A stretch of 64,000 bases of DNA from Lepidostoma basale (GCA_022606425.2 JAHDVF020000068.1:248001-312000), one strand, 5' to 3'. Shown: positions 1 to 20,519, numbered from the stretch's first letter. Numbers and translations: made by a program. Notes: a model not told the origin generated them from the letters alone.

Positions 1-300
1 CGTAGCACAAACTTTGGCGACCGAGCCTTCGCGGTAGCCGGTCCTTCAGCCTGGAATAATCTTCCAGCAGACCTTAAGTGCATTGAGAATCAGTCAGAGT
101 TTAGATCGAGACTCAAAACGCACCTTTTCAAATTATCCTTTCCTGATAAGAAGGGTTGATCGACTGCGTTGGGTGCAGCCCTCACTCTTAATATGTTTAT
201 TTTTAACTAGTTAAAACAGAGCACTTTCTACAGCGCCCTTGAGATGGATAATTCATAAAAATGGCACTCTATAAATTATCCAATTTATTATTATATTATA
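1..300 (+). mobile_element. CR1/L2-like LINE, 3' end
   Basis: The plus strand reads a reverse-transcriptase tail from the first bases: FGDRAFAVAGPSAWNNLP, then LKTHLFKLSFPDKKG and a stop near 160. A short 3' UTR follows, ending in an ATT-rich tail near 300. The same tail occurs at 3430-4062, 25760-26440 and, reversed, at 6901-7240 and 61600-62090. The 5' part lies outside the window. Confidence 0.85.
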
Positions 301-302
301 GG

Positions 303-775
303 AACATATCTTCTTCTTCTTGTCCTGTCACACCTCTGTGGTGCATAGGTCCTCAAGGAACCTTCTCCACCCGACTCGATCGCATGCCTAATGCCTAACA
401 TCATCTTGAGTGAGGCCTGCTGATTTAACCTCGTCCTACAGGGCTCTTCTCCAGGTGGCTCTAGGTCTGCCTAGCTTCCTCTTTCTCCCCATAGGGGACT
501 GGTCTAGTTTGAGGGATGCAGGCTGGGTTCCGTCTCAGGATGTGACCGATCCACAGCCATTTGTGTCTAGCGACTTGTTCACTGATTGCTTTTCGCCTGC
601 CATGGTCCAGAGAACGCCATTTGACACTGTTTGGGGCCAATGGATTTTGAATATTGAGCGAAGGCACCTATTTATAAACACCTGGAGTTTTCCAATAACG
701 TCCGCGGTAGATTCCCAAGTCTCACATCCGTACAGCAGTACGCTTTTACAGCAGCAGTAACCTAGGAACATATAT
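303..775 (-). mobile_element. LINE-F 3' fragment (RTE-like)
   Basis: On the minus strand this reads VFINRCLRSIFKIHWPQ and then, in another frame, WLWIGHILRRNP, so the copy is frameshifted. The minus-strand 3' end carries a GAA-repeat (TTC on plus at 303-320). A second copy is at 7425-7830. No reverse-transcriptase catalytic region is present. Confidence 0.75.
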
Positions 776-934
776 AACATGTATATTCGGTCAATCTCAT
801 CCTAGTGCACCCTTAAAATATAAATCACCATAGATAATAATAATAATAATGTGTAAATTAACTTAGGTAGAGTACCAGGGACATAGCATTACGAGATCAA
901 TCTATGTTATTGGATTCATTTTGTAATAATTTTC

Positions 935-1120
935 GTTAGTTTATATCGGTCTCCCGATGAAGAAGGTGTAATGCTTTCGAAACATGTCAAGAAAAATAAA
1001 CTCAGGAGTGGAAAAAAAGTGTTTAAATTCAAAAAAAAATTCGACATAATGGAATTTAGCAGTGTTAACGCCTTAAGTTCATCTAAAATTTTGTTTATGT
1101 TCAAGAGGCCATCCAATTTT
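935..1120 (+). repeat. Penelope-like terminal repeat fragment
   Basis: The segment holds a hammerhead-like motif at 954-988, then an ATAAACTC-AGTGGAAAA stretch and an ATGGAATT...GTGTTAACGCCTTAAG end. Parts recur at 9100-9190, 10070-10110, 30175-30220 and, as an inverted pair, at 45550-45790. Assignment to Penelope-like elements is inferred from the similar motif beside the Penelope-like coding remnant at 9897-10060. Confidence 0.45.
954..988 (+). ncRNA. Hammerhead-like motif, degenerate core
   Basis: The order is CCGATGA, A, GAAGG-loop-CTTTC, GAA, ACATGT, C. Compared with the hammerhead core CUGANGA, one base differs (U4 to C). Helix II is 5 bp with one G-T pair. No convincing helix I is seen, so this copy is probably inactive. 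Confidence 0.35.
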
Positions 1121-1453
1121 GAAGCATATGTTTAATGTTCATTAAAAGAATAGGTTATTTAATAGGTAGTAAGGATTTTTTTCTTTCAGAATGTACACGT
1201 CTTGAAAATATGCCAAGTTATTCAAGTATATAAAAAAAATATTGTGTATTTAAAGATTATTATGATTTCTCTAGGCACAGCCATTTACTGTCATTAGTTT
1301 TCCTATGTATAATAGTTAGATAATAAAAAAATATATGGTTTTTCAATCTACCAGATGTTATGACTCTTTTGATCACTCTTTTTGTCAAAATATTTTTGTT
1401 TATTTTTTTTTACTTAAACTGTTAACAATTCTGTAATCGTGAATTTTTATTAA

Positions 1454-2000
1454 CCGCCTTACCTTCAGGTAGCTCCGAGAAACGTACGAAAAATGAGGTT
1501 TTTATTAATTAAATTTAATTACGTATTAATTTTATATTTTTAAATCACGAAACGTAAAAGATTTGACCGCACACTTCGCCTGCCCCTTGTAAAACTATCA
1601 TACTTGTGAAGACTTGTACTCAAGTGTTGTTGGCATATGCGCGTATCCCTAACGGTTGTACATTTAAGGTACATTATTTTTTCTTGAGCGCATACATGAT
1701 AGTGCAGAATGTACCTGATACACACTTTGACTGTACCATTCTACACTATCCCGTATCATACGCGCTATCGTACGCGCTTGAGAAAAAATAATGTACCTTA
1801 AATGTCAAACCGTTGGGGATACGCACGTGTGCCAACAACACTTGAGTACAAGTCTTCACAAGTATGATAGTTTTACAAGGGACAGGCGAAGTGTGCGTCA
1901 AATCTTTGACATTTCGTAATTTAAAAAAATGTAATTTAATTAATAAAAATGGTGATTATTTTTTGCACATTTCTCGGAATGTTACTTGAAGGTAGGGCAG
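1454..2000. mobile_element. TTAA-flanked foldback element
   Basis: Two arms of about 260 bp (about 1454-1715 and 1740-2000) are near-complementary, leaving only a short spacer. The ends read CCGCCTTACCTTCA and TGAAGGTAGGGCAG. TTAA lies on each side at 1450-1453 and 2001-2004. TTAA duplications are the hallmark of piggyBac-type transposition, so a non-autonomous piggyBac-like element is likely. There is no coding capacity. Confidence 0.7.
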
Positions 2001-2101
2001 TTAATATCGTTCTTCTAATGAAGGCACAAAACATTTGAAAAAAAATGTTTTTTAACTGTTTGATGTGTTTTTGGGTAACACCGTGTGATAACTCCTTCTC
2101 G

Positions 2102-2142
2102 ACCGACGTTTCGGAGATCGTTGCAGTCTCCATCTTCAGGGT
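2102..2142 (-). ncRNA. Hammerhead-like motif, left arm
   Basis: This is the mirror copy of the motif at 2156-2196, read on the minus strand: CTGAAGA, T, GGAG...CTCC, GAA, ACGT, C. All core bases fit CUGANGA/GAA, but one base separates the core from helix II. Confidence 0.4.
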
Positions 2143-2155
2143 AATGAATTTCATT

Positions 2156-2196
2156 ACCCTGAAGATGGAGACTGCAACGATCTCCGAAACGTCGGT
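2156..2196 (+). ncRNA. Hammerhead-like motif, right arm
   Basis: Helix I is ACC (2156-2158) with GGT (2194-2196). The core CTGAAGA is at 2159-2165, with an extra T at 2166. Helix II is GGAG (2167-2170) with CTCC (2182-2185), followed by GAA at 2186-2188. The two-base-pair helix III is ACGT at 2189-2192, and the predicted cleavage base is C2193 in a GTC triplet. The extra base before helix II departs from the classic fold. Confidence 0.4.
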
Positions 2197-2244
2197 CGAA
2201 AAGGAATTATCACACGGTGTTACCCAAAAACACATCAAACATAT

Positions 2245-3180
2245 TGCTGCCAACCGTGAAAATCTACGAAAATGTTTTTTAACTCATGAAATTTCACATA
2301 CAAACATGTTTGTTATTTAATTTTCTTTATTGACTATGAACCTTATGAAAATAAAACATTTTAAATGTATTTAATTGTATGATCAAGTGTCCATTGTCGC
2401 TTGCAACCAAAATGCCAAAATCAGTCACGTTCGTTTATTTATTTTTAAGATGATTTATTTTTAAGTGCACCGTTTTGTAAAATCAATTACCCCAAGAGTG
2501 AACTAGTACTAAAGACTGACTGAACAGTGTATCCTTCAGCAGTCTCTTAAATTTAACGTTACTATTCCATGCCAACCGACCCACAACATTGAAAGAACGA
2601 TCATAAATTTTTTGCATTATTAACTCTGGCTGGAATTGCAATGTTGTTCTCATTTGTTTCTACTGATCAGAGTGAATGTTGCCTTCCCATTGGCATGGGC
2701 ATCACGCAGAGGTCCAAAATGTATTGTGTGAAACAGTTTCAGTTATAACTCAAAATTTTATGCAGAGTATTTGTAAATTTATCGCCTAACTCTTGACTTC
2801 TGAGAGCCTGTTTCTTTAATATACAGTTAAGTCATTCGAATTACTTTATAGATAGGAACTTTTGACATGTTTAATTAGCTCGATTTGCTTCATTTCTTGA
2901 TGATAATAATAACATACGAAAATTGGTTTTATCTCTTCACAGATGATTTTTATTTTATTTCTTGTTTACTTATGATAAATGAGCATTATCTCTGTGATAT
3001 AATACTGTGTGTTTGTGTTGTGTTCTTCTTGACCTTGAGCAATCTTGACACTTGCGAAAATAATTGCCAAATATTTTTATTTTACAAACTAAACAAGTTT
3101 TATTATTAATGAATTAGCATAGCAGTAACAAAATGGTAGACTTGAGTAATGAATTTAATTGAAATTCATATTTCTACATC
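2245..3180. other. No feature recognised
   Basis: This is AT-rich non-coding sequence. I saw no exon of Cdc7 and no recognisable repeat here; the Cdc7 N-lobe motifs were looked for and not found. Confidence 0.5.
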
Positions 3181-3425
3181 TTCTTCTTCAGCTTTGATCT
3201 TCACTGCTGGATATAGCCCTCTTTCAATCGTTTCCACTCCTTTCTGTCACCCGCCTTTCTCACCCACTCTTTACCAGCTATTGGGGTTACATCGTTGGCC
3301 CTCTTCCTCGTCTCTTGTGTAGCCTTTCGACGCCTCTTTTGTTTTCCCGTGGTCTTCATTAGCGCTAGTTTCTTCCACCTAAAGAAGTATTCCCTATGAC
3401 ACTTCCAAAACTCTTGTAAATTCAT
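3181..3425 (-). mobile_element. LINE 3' fragment
   Basis: The minus strand reads GKEWVRKAGDRKEWKRL followed by KEGYIQQ, the usual C-terminal end of LINE ORF2 proteins. A GAA repeat lies at its 3' side (TTC on plus near 3180). Confidence 0.6.
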
Positions 3426-3429
3426 CATT

Positions 3430-4062
3430 TGTTGTGTCACGACTTGACTATTGTAATGGAATTTCAAACTTCACAACTTTCAAACAAACTTCAATCTGCG
3501 TTCAATGCAGCAGCAAGACTCATTAAAGGCATTCCAAAAAAGTCCCATATAACACAACATCTCAAAGAACTTCACTGGCTTAAGAGTCCAGAAAGAATCC
3601 AGTATAAACTCTGCTGGACAGTCTTCAAAGCGCTACATGGAATGGCACCAAGTTATAATATATATCCGAACTCTGTATAATGGACACCCTTACAAGGAAA
3701 TCCACACTTCGCTCGGCGAACTCCTCGGCAATAGGAAGATTAGTTAAGCCGAAGCGTTGCCCTAGTACAATTTTCGGGGATCGAGTGTTTGCGGTAGCCG
3801 GTCCATCAGCTTGGAACAATCTCCCTTCACACCTCAGATGCATAAATGATCTAACAGACTTCAGATCTAAGCTGAAAACCCATCTTTTTCATATTTCATA
3901 CCCAATTTAAAACTTGCATGTTTTGTTGTATTATATTATACTTTCTAACCGATCGCGAATATCAATCAGATGCAGCGTTCACATTTAGATTTAAAACACA
4001 TCTTAATGCGCCCTTGAGGTGATTACATCACAAAAATGGTGCATTAGAAGTTAGCATATAAC
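3430..4062 (+). mobile_element. CR1/L2-like LINE, 3' end
   Basis: The plus strand reads KLQSAFNAAARLIKGIP, LKELHWLKSPERIQYKLCW and FKALHGMAPSY. After a frameshift near 3670 it continues FGDRVFAVAGPSAWNNLP and LKTHLFHISYPI. It ends with GCGCCCTTGAGGTGATTA and a short 3' tail. The reverse-transcriptase active site is absent. Confidence 0.85.
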
Positions 4063-4067
4063 TAACT

Positions 4068-4170
4068 AACTAACTTACCATCACGCCGTGTCTCCGAAGG
4101 AGTAGGCAGAAAGAATGGACTGCCACACTTTTATTTCCTGACATATTTCTCTCGCTTCCTCAATGTAATT
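4068..4170 (-). mobile_element. LINE-A 3' tail fragment
   Basis: AACTAACTAACTAAC is followed by the reversed LINE-A end (CATCACGCCGT...AGGCAGAAAGAATGGACTGC). This is only the last 100 bases of the element. It ends 25 bases before the first Cdc7 exon of the window. Confidence 0.8.
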
Positions 4171-4195
4171 GAAAAATGTATGTTTTTTTTTATAG

Positions 4196-14198
<10,003 letters not shown>

Positions 14199-14650
14199 CA
14201 TTGCCTCATGACTGAATATCAATTATCTGAAGGAATTCGACTCCTAACATTTTTTGTTTGCTCCTTTCTTGTTTCCGCTTCAAGTATCTCAGCAATGCTA
14301 GTCACGGGTAGTAATTCAAACGATTGGGCATTTTAAGTTACAGATACAATGCAAATAATTATTATTTCATATCATTTATAACTAAAACCATTTAATGATT
14401 TCGCGGTTAAAGCATATATTTTTTTTTTGTAATTTGTGTGTAAGTATGTATTCATAGTCTCTTCGCGTCCTTGTTATAATTTTTGTGTGTGCAGTGATAC
14501 TTTCAATTTAAGATTTCAAAAACAAATAATGAAATTCTGTAATTTTCAGTCCAGTATAAATGTTAATTAATATGAATGAAAACGTCTGTTTTCTAGAAGT
14601 TTTGTTATAAACTTATACACATAAAATGATAAAAACACTTCATATTTAAC
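14199..14650. other. Cdc7 3' flank
   Basis: AT-rich sequence after the Cdc7 stop probably contains the 3' UTR. I see no exact AATAAA; ATAAAATG near 14620 is the nearest match. A dispersed-repeat scrap (repeat J) begins about 14573. Confidence 0.4.
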
Positions 14651-14651
14651 C

Positions 14652-15008
14652 ACGGTATGGTTATTGGACCAGAGTGGATACCACAAGTGCGGGTGGCAGA
14701 GATATGGACACTGAGGATGATAGCAGGAAAGATTCTTCGAGATAGGGTGAGGAACACAGCTATCCGCGAAATCTGTAAGGTGAAATTTCGTGAGATGGGG
14801 CAGAGAACGCAGAAGATACTGGAATGCGCACGTGCAGAGGATGGATCACACTAGAATCCCACACGCTATGGCGCTTCAGATTCCTGCCGCCTACCGTTTC
14901 CCCCGGAAGACCACCAAAGAGATGGAAGGATAGCTGGGAGTTGACCTCCCAAGAGAGGCCAGCCTGATTTCAGGAACAGACTAAAGGTCTAAAAGAAGAA
15001 GAAGAAGA
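14652..15008 (+). mobile_element. LINE-D 3' fragment
   Basis: The plus strand reads LRMIAGKILRDRVRNTAIRE then frameshifts to RQRTQKILECARAEDG, and GRPPKRWKDSW-like sequence follows. It ends in a GAA repeat at 14990-15008. Confidence 0.8.
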
Positions 15009-15051
15009 GGTATGGTTATTATAGTTGATGCCAACTAGTTTCACTTGGACC

Positions 15052-15600
15052 CAAGCTTCTTCTTCTTCTTCTTCCTTGTTGTAGACCTATGTGGTCTGTT
15101 CTACAGAGTGTTGCTCCTCCTGTGAGGTAGATTCCCAGCTGTCCTTCCATCTTTTAGGAGGTCTTCCACGAGGACAAGGCTGATTATGCAATGCAATATA
15201 GGGGAGTCTGGTGGTGTCCATTCTTTGAACACGACCGTACCCTTTTCGCTGTCTGCTCCATCTTATAATATCCTCAACCTCACATATCTCTTCTTCTGGT
15301 GTTCCTCACGCGATCTCTCAGTGTCTTGCCTGCTATCGTCCTCAGTGTCTTCATTTCGGAAGTCCTCAAAACTTGTTTGGTCCTTACTCCGTCTGCCCTT
15401 GCTTCGACGCCATATGTTATTATTTATGCATACTTTATAGATTCTCATTTTACTCTTAATGGCCATGTTTTTGTTTTTCCTTATTGTGGATGGCAATATA
15501 ATCTTCATAGTTACAATCCTGAGGATTGGTCTGCAACAAGCTTCACTCGTTTCCTTCAATCAGTTCTTTCTCCAGCCAGTCTCTTCATCTCCGTGTAGCT
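15052..15600 (-). mobile_element. LINE-D copy, reverse strand
   Basis: TTC repeats at 15057-15075 are the reversed tail. The minus strand gives KSKMRIYKVCINNNIWR and DTERSREEHQKK, decayed from the LINE-D pattern. The copy is full of frameshifts. Confidence 0.65.
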
Positions 15601-15639
15601 GCAATATATTAACTAAACGAAAATACAAAATTTATTTTA

Positions 15640-16290
15640 ATTTTGTTATAGTTTATAGGAATGACATGTTTCACTTTTCTAAGGCATTATCAAATGAAGC
15701 GAATATCAAGCGTGTTTTGTTGTTTGTATACACAGTTTCTTCTTCTTCCTCTTTTAATAGATCTGTGGATCTGTTTTTTGGCGTCGAGGTCTCCTGGGAC
15801 ACAGAGCTCCAACTGTCTCGCCATCTCTTCGCAGGTCTTCCGAGTTGACGAGTTTCCATTGGCACATTGTTTGCGGCTGCTTGGGGGAGTCTATCGTCGC
15901 TCATTCATTCTACGTGGTCGCGCCAGAAGCATCTTCTTTTCCTGCCCCATCTGACAATATCTTCGGTATCGCAGGTCTCACGTATTACTGTATTTCTGAT
16001 TCTGTCCCTCAGTGTTTTGCCCAGAATAACGCAGAGTGTCTTCATTTCGGCGGTTCGTAAAGGTGTTTTGTTCTATTTGTGTCAGCCCTCGATTCTATAC
16101 CATAAGTCATAATGGGTCTGCCACATGTCTTGCACAATTTAAAGGAGCATAATAATTCCTTTAAATCATGTATATAAACAATAACGATTTTCATTACATT
16201 TGATAATAATTAAGAAAGGTGAAACGTGTAATTCCAGTAAACTATAGTATGTAAAACTATTTATAGAACAAACGTTTTCATTCGTAATAA
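15640..16290. repeat. Inverted repeat-J pair enclosing LINE-D
   Basis: TTATAGTTTATAGGAATGAC with ACATGTTTCACTTTTC and AAGGCATTATCAAATG (15640-15715) recurs in reverse at 16150-16290. Between the arms is a minus-strand LINE-D fragment (15735-16125; LGRPAKRWRDSWSSVSQE). Repeat J also occurs at 32412-32545, 33183-33535 and 49240-49300. Its minus strand carries a weak hammerhead-like fold. Confidence 0.6.
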
Positions 16291-16351
16291 TTATTTAATA
16301 TGGTTTCACATCACTTTACGAGGTCTGCTTTAAAAACATCTCAACTGGTTG

Positions 16352-16626
16352 GCAACATATCGCACTGTGAGTGAAAAACAGACGTAAGTGCAAATATACA
16401 TTTTGGAGATATGGGAGTTTAAAGATTTAATATTGCTTGGAAAAACTGTTTTTTTAATAAACCAATGATTTTCGGTTTATAGGTATATTACTATAAACCG
16501 AAAATCATTGGTTTATTTAAAAAAAAAAAACAGTTTTTCCAAGCAATATGAAGTCTTTTAACTCCCATATCTACAAACTGTATATTTGCACTTGTTTCGG
16601 TTTTACACTCACGGTGCGATATGTTC
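16352..16626. mobile_element. Foldback element, about 130-bp arms
   Basis: The left arm starts AACATATCGCACTGTGAGTG and the right arm ends CACGGTGCGATATGTT. The arms meet around 16486-16490 (AAACCGAAAATCATTGG on one side and its complement on the other). There is no coding capacity and no clear target duplication. Confidence 0.75.
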
Positions 16627-16905
16627 AATGAATTTTGTTTCATCTGAATTTTTTTATATAATAATTTTCTATATAGAAAATATCAAAGATATTCCATTGC
16701 AAATCGGCTAATTTGGTAGTATTACTGCACATAAATAAATTGTTATTATTTTTTTTTTTTTTCACTTGTATTAAAGTATTTATATTTTATAACATACCCA
16801 ATATGTTTTATGCATATATTTTTTTTTATTTATATATTTTTGTCACAAACGAGACGTAGAGTTGTGAATATATATTATATTTACATTCTAATATCAATTA
16901 GTATG

Positions 16906-17452
16906 TTCTTCTTCTTCCCTTTTGGTAGACTCAGGAGTCTGTTATTTCAGGCGGGTCCTCTTGAGACTGAACTCCAGCTTTTTCTCCACCGTTTCGGGGG
17001 TCTTCCTGGTCGGCGTTGTCCGTTTGGCGTTCCATGGAGAGCTATGTATAGTATTCTATTTGAGCTCATCCTTTCTACGTGTTGATGCCAGTATCGCCGT
17101 CTTTGACGTCCCCATCTGACCACATCTTCGACCTCGCAGATTTCTCGGATTGCTGTATTCCTAACTCGATCACGTAGGGTCTTGCCAGCTATAGCGCGGA
17201 GTGTTTTCATCTCGGTTGTCCTGAGCATGCTCTTTGTCTTGACAGTGTCTGCCCTCGATTCAATGCCATATGTGAGGATTGGTCGCACACAGGTCTTATA
17301 GATGCGTACTTTGCTGTCAGTCCTCATGTCCTTGTTTCTCCATATGACATCTTTCAGGCAGCCTGCAACTGCTGCAGCCCTATCCACCTGTGACCTTACT
17401 TCTCTGGGGAGGTCATTAGAGCTGGTTACTTCGCTTCCGAGATATCTGAATA
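16906..17452 (-). mobile_element. LINE-D copy, well-preserved ORF2 tail
   Basis: The minus strand has one open frame of about 145 codons: AAVAGCLKDVIWRNKDMR, VRPILTYGIESRADTVKT, LRAIAGKTLRDRVRNTAIRE and GRPPKRWRKSWSSVS. It is almost the same as 23883-24675, which suggests recent spread. It is 5'-truncated, with no catalytic residues. Confidence 0.85.
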
Positions 17453-17789
17453 TATTATGTTAATTTTGTTAAATTATCTAAAACCACGAAATTAATCTGT
17501 AATCGTACTCTTGAAAATATTTCCTTTGTTCAAACACATTTGCTAAGCAACCTAAGTGATTCGAGGACTGAACATTACAAAGATGTCAAGTATCAAAAAA
17601 AGTCAAAGAGTTTTTGATCCCAATTGGTGTGAAACATTAAGACCAATAACTTTGCAGTGATTAAATAATATACAGACGGCCCTCGACTTTCACATTTAAT
17701 TGATCCTGAAAATGTGTGCGAAAGTATGATATCTTACTATTAAAAACACCAAAATGGCGGGTATTATTTTCAGTTATATGTTTATTTAT

Positions 17790-18125
17790 CAATCACATAC
17801 ATACATAATAATAGATGGCGCTAGTGTAGATTGAACAAAAATATGTGAAGTGTTCCTCAACATAGTAGCATATATACATCTTTCAAAAATTTATCAGACG
17901 TGATGGTCCTAAGAAGGGCAGAATGGGGAATGTTGTATTAGATAAAGCGATCGCTTAACCCAACCAATGACAGGTCATAAGTCCTGTAAACGCCTCGACC
18001 ACCTTATTCTGTTTCCAAAAAACAATTTACATCTTCGTCTCTATTGAGATACAATTAATCCTTAAAAAATTATTAACCCGCAATGGATAAAACTCAGTAT
18101 TTGTATACATTCAAAATGTTGCATA
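17790..18125 (-). mobile_element. MITE-1 copy nested in Tigger element
   Basis: It holds AGATGGCGCTAGTGTAG, GACAGGTCATAAGTCCTG and TCGTCTCTATTGAGATAC, and ends with GATAAAACTCAGTATTTG plus TATACATTCAAAATG. It separates the transposase remnant from the left end of the element. Confidence 0.75.
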
Positions 18126-18149
18126 CATAATAGAATAACAAAACGAATT

Positions 18150-18557
18150 GATTTACGAATTTGTCAAGAGATTGTTGAATACCCCCTTTTTTTTCTTTTC
18201 CTGGTAGAGAGTTCTATAACATGCCATGTCTTTTTCGATTGCCCTTCGTACTAAAGATATACGCTCTGTATTGGGATCACTTTCGTCGCTGATAGCTAAA
18301 TATTTATCAAGATGCATAAAGGCCTCATTTATATTTTTTATTGTCAAAGTCTTTAAGATTTCAACCTCTTCTACGCCTACGTTTTCTATTTCTTGTTGTT
18401 CAATCAGATATTCATTGGACAAAGGCTCTGAATGCGATTCAATTAATTTATTGACTTCTTGGTTGTTGATGTCCAAGTTTACTTCATTCATCATTGAAAC
18501 TATTTCATTTGTGATAGTTTCCCGAGATTCTTCGAGGTTTAGATGATCGCGGATCAT
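18150..18557 (-). pseudogene. Tigger transposase C-terminal fragment
   Basis: The minus strand frame of 134 codons reads EVNKLIESHSEPLSNEYL, RRAIEKDMACYRTLYQEKKK. The 'leu-ser-glu-his-...-glu-glu-leu' helix and the MACY-EKKK end are typical of pogo/Tigger transposases. The DDE catalytic domain and the DNA-binding domain are missing. It is not a host gene, because it lies inside the element's terminal repeats. Confidence 0.7.
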
Positions 18558-18778
18558 CTAATCTAATGCAAGAGTGAAATATAAATACGTGTGTACTGTA
18601 TATAAACAGATAAACCAGCAAAACGCATAGTGTTAGTCCGTACTGCAAAGCAAAACTGAACTTGTTTCAAACGTACAAACGGAGATGAGAACGACTGCAC
18701 GTGAGCAACACATGAGCAATCGTTTATCGAACAAAAAACAACGGTCGAAAAATGTGTGAAAGTCAAGGGCCGCCTGTA

Positions 18779-19416
18779 GTGTAGTTCAAACTTCACCCCA
18801 TAGATGCCACCGGTGGTACGTGACACATGTTTTTTTTTCTTTGTTTTATGTTTAAACCATTTGTCATCTTTGTAATAAGCAGCCTTCAATTGTTATATCC
18901 TTATCTTCATATTTTTAATCACAATTACCTCGAAATCAACATTTGATGTCTGCCTATTGTGTTCAACGTGTATATAATGTATTATGAATGGTTAATTTAT
19001 TTATTTATAATATTGCATCATGAAAACTAACAAGTTTCGCATCACTTCACTTAACTTTATCGTATGAAACTAGTTTTAATTTGATAATTTATATTTAATT
19101 TAGTTTATACATTATAAATCTTTATTATTAGTACTGATATCGGAGTTACCACATTAAAATGATTAATTAATTGTAATATTTTCACCGCTTGCGTGTACGT
19201 CACGGTTACCACTCTCAGCATTGTAATTTCTCAACGCATTCTACATTTTCTTCATTGTAACAAATATATTTTTGTTACGGGTGGCCATTTTGTATAAAAT
19301 TAGATTGTCAAATATCTTCCTATACCAAACATACCTCAAATACAATGATAATAAATTGTTATTGCTTTATTAGACACTTAAGTATACACATTGTTCGTTG
19401 TCACATGAAATCTACA
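18779..19416. other. No feature recognised
   Basis: This is AT-rich intergenic sequence. No coding signal or repeat was recognised. Confidence 0.5.
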
Positions 19417-19418
19417 TA

Positions 19419-20229
19419 CAGTAGAACGTCGTTTATCCTGATGTCAGTTAACCGGGACTTCAATTATCCGGACAAGCAGAGATGATATTCAAAGAAGGGT
19501 TAGGGCAGGCAACAAAGTGAATGGTGCACTTAAAGTTGTCATCGCAAACAAAAATCTAACAGCAGTGCACAATGGAGAACTGGCAAAAGAAAGATGAAAG
19601 TAGAATAAATGCAGTAGAAATGAGATCTCTTAGACAAATGTCTAGTATCTGTGTATGATAGAGTGTCGAATGAAAATATAAGAAGTGAATGAGGGGGGAA
19701 TGATGGTGTTATGAACAAAATAATGAAAGATCATTAAGATGGTATGGATACATGAAAAGAATGAATGAAGAAAGAATGGTAAAAAATATGTAAATGGAAC
19801 TAGAAGTAGAGGAAAACGTGGCACGATCAAATAAATCAAATATTGTGTGTCGGCTACGTGAGGAGTCAGAGAAATCAACGCGCATGCATGACACGATGTA
19901 TGAATGTTGAGGAATCGAAAGAAATATGTCGGGATAGAAAAGTGTGGCAGTCCATTCTTTCTGCCTACCCCTTCGGAGAGACGGCGTGACGGTTAGTTAG
20001 TTAGTTTTAGCAGAGATGATGAAGCGTTCTGTACCGTGACCTACGCATGACTAACTTTACCCCACTCTACACAACGTTGGGTGTGGATTGCATCATCCTA
20101 CTCCTCGCTCGTCTCGTTCTCCCTCGCACCCTACGGACAGTCAGTCTCCCGCGGTGTTTGAGTTTCAACGTGTCATCTCGTTAGTAAATCCTCCTGTCCC
20201 AATTAGTCCGGATAGACGATGTTCTATTG
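19419..20229. mobile_element. pogo-type MITE with LINE-A insertion
   Basis: The left end CAGTAGAACGTCGTTTATCC and the right end GGATAGACGATGTTCTATTG are inverted repeats. TA lies on both sides (19417-19418, 20230-20231). Without the LINE insert and its duplicated target the element is about 277 bp. Confidence 0.8.
19487..20008 (+). mobile_element. LINE-A 3' copy with 12-bp target duplication
   Basis: The insert is bounded by AGCAGAGATGAT at 19475-19486 and again at 20009-20020. It begins in coding sequence ([19 protein letters not shown] with shifts) and ends GGCGTGACGG and TTAG repeats. It contains several frameshifts. Confidence 0.85.
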
Positions 20230-20519
20230 TATATTGTGTATTGTCTGATTCATATTTAATCACTGGTGATCCCAATACCTGAATAATAGCATAAAAAAAG
20301 TTTAAAAACATTAGTATTTACTCCAATAAGGTGTACACATATATTTATATTATAACAAATTAATTAAAACAATAGTGATTCGTTGTTTTTAAATGGCTAA
20401 ACATAATTCATTACAAATATTTAATGAAAAAAAATGTAATATTTTTACTTGAGGAATTTATTTTTGTAAAAATGACTATTTCCCCAGTATACAATACATA
20501 TATTGAATTAAAATTGTCA

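Larger units (their letters stand above)
2057..2241. repeat. Near-perfect palindrome, about 92-bp arms
   Basis: The sequence mirrors itself around base 2149 with a one-base centre and only a few mismatches near 2090 and 2205. Each arm contains one hammerhead-like motif (2102-2142 minus, 2156-2196 plus). Open frames here read almost the same on both strands because of the symmetry and are not genes. Confidence 0.85.
17673..18776 (-). mobile_element. Tigger/pogo-type transposon with nested MITE-1
   Basis: The ends are CAGACGGCCCTCGACTTTCA at 17673 and its near-complement ending CGCCTG at 18776. TA lies on both sides (17671-17672 and 18777-18778). Inside are the C-terminal end of a pogo-type transposase (18150-18557, minus) and a MITE-1 insertion. 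The total of 1.1 kb is too short for an intact element. Confidence 0.8.

Noticed and set aside
2045..2320. Protein-like frames on both strands giving nearly the same peptide
   Set aside because: They come from the palindrome symmetry; no gene is implied.
1..4195. Cdc7 N-lobe exons (Gly loop, ATP lysine)
   Set aside because: No such motif is visible; the stretch is repeats and AT-rich DNA, so these exons are taken to lie before the window.
18150..18557. Small host gene on minus strand
   Set aside because: It matches a pogo/Tigger transposase end and lies inside TA-flanked inverted repeats.
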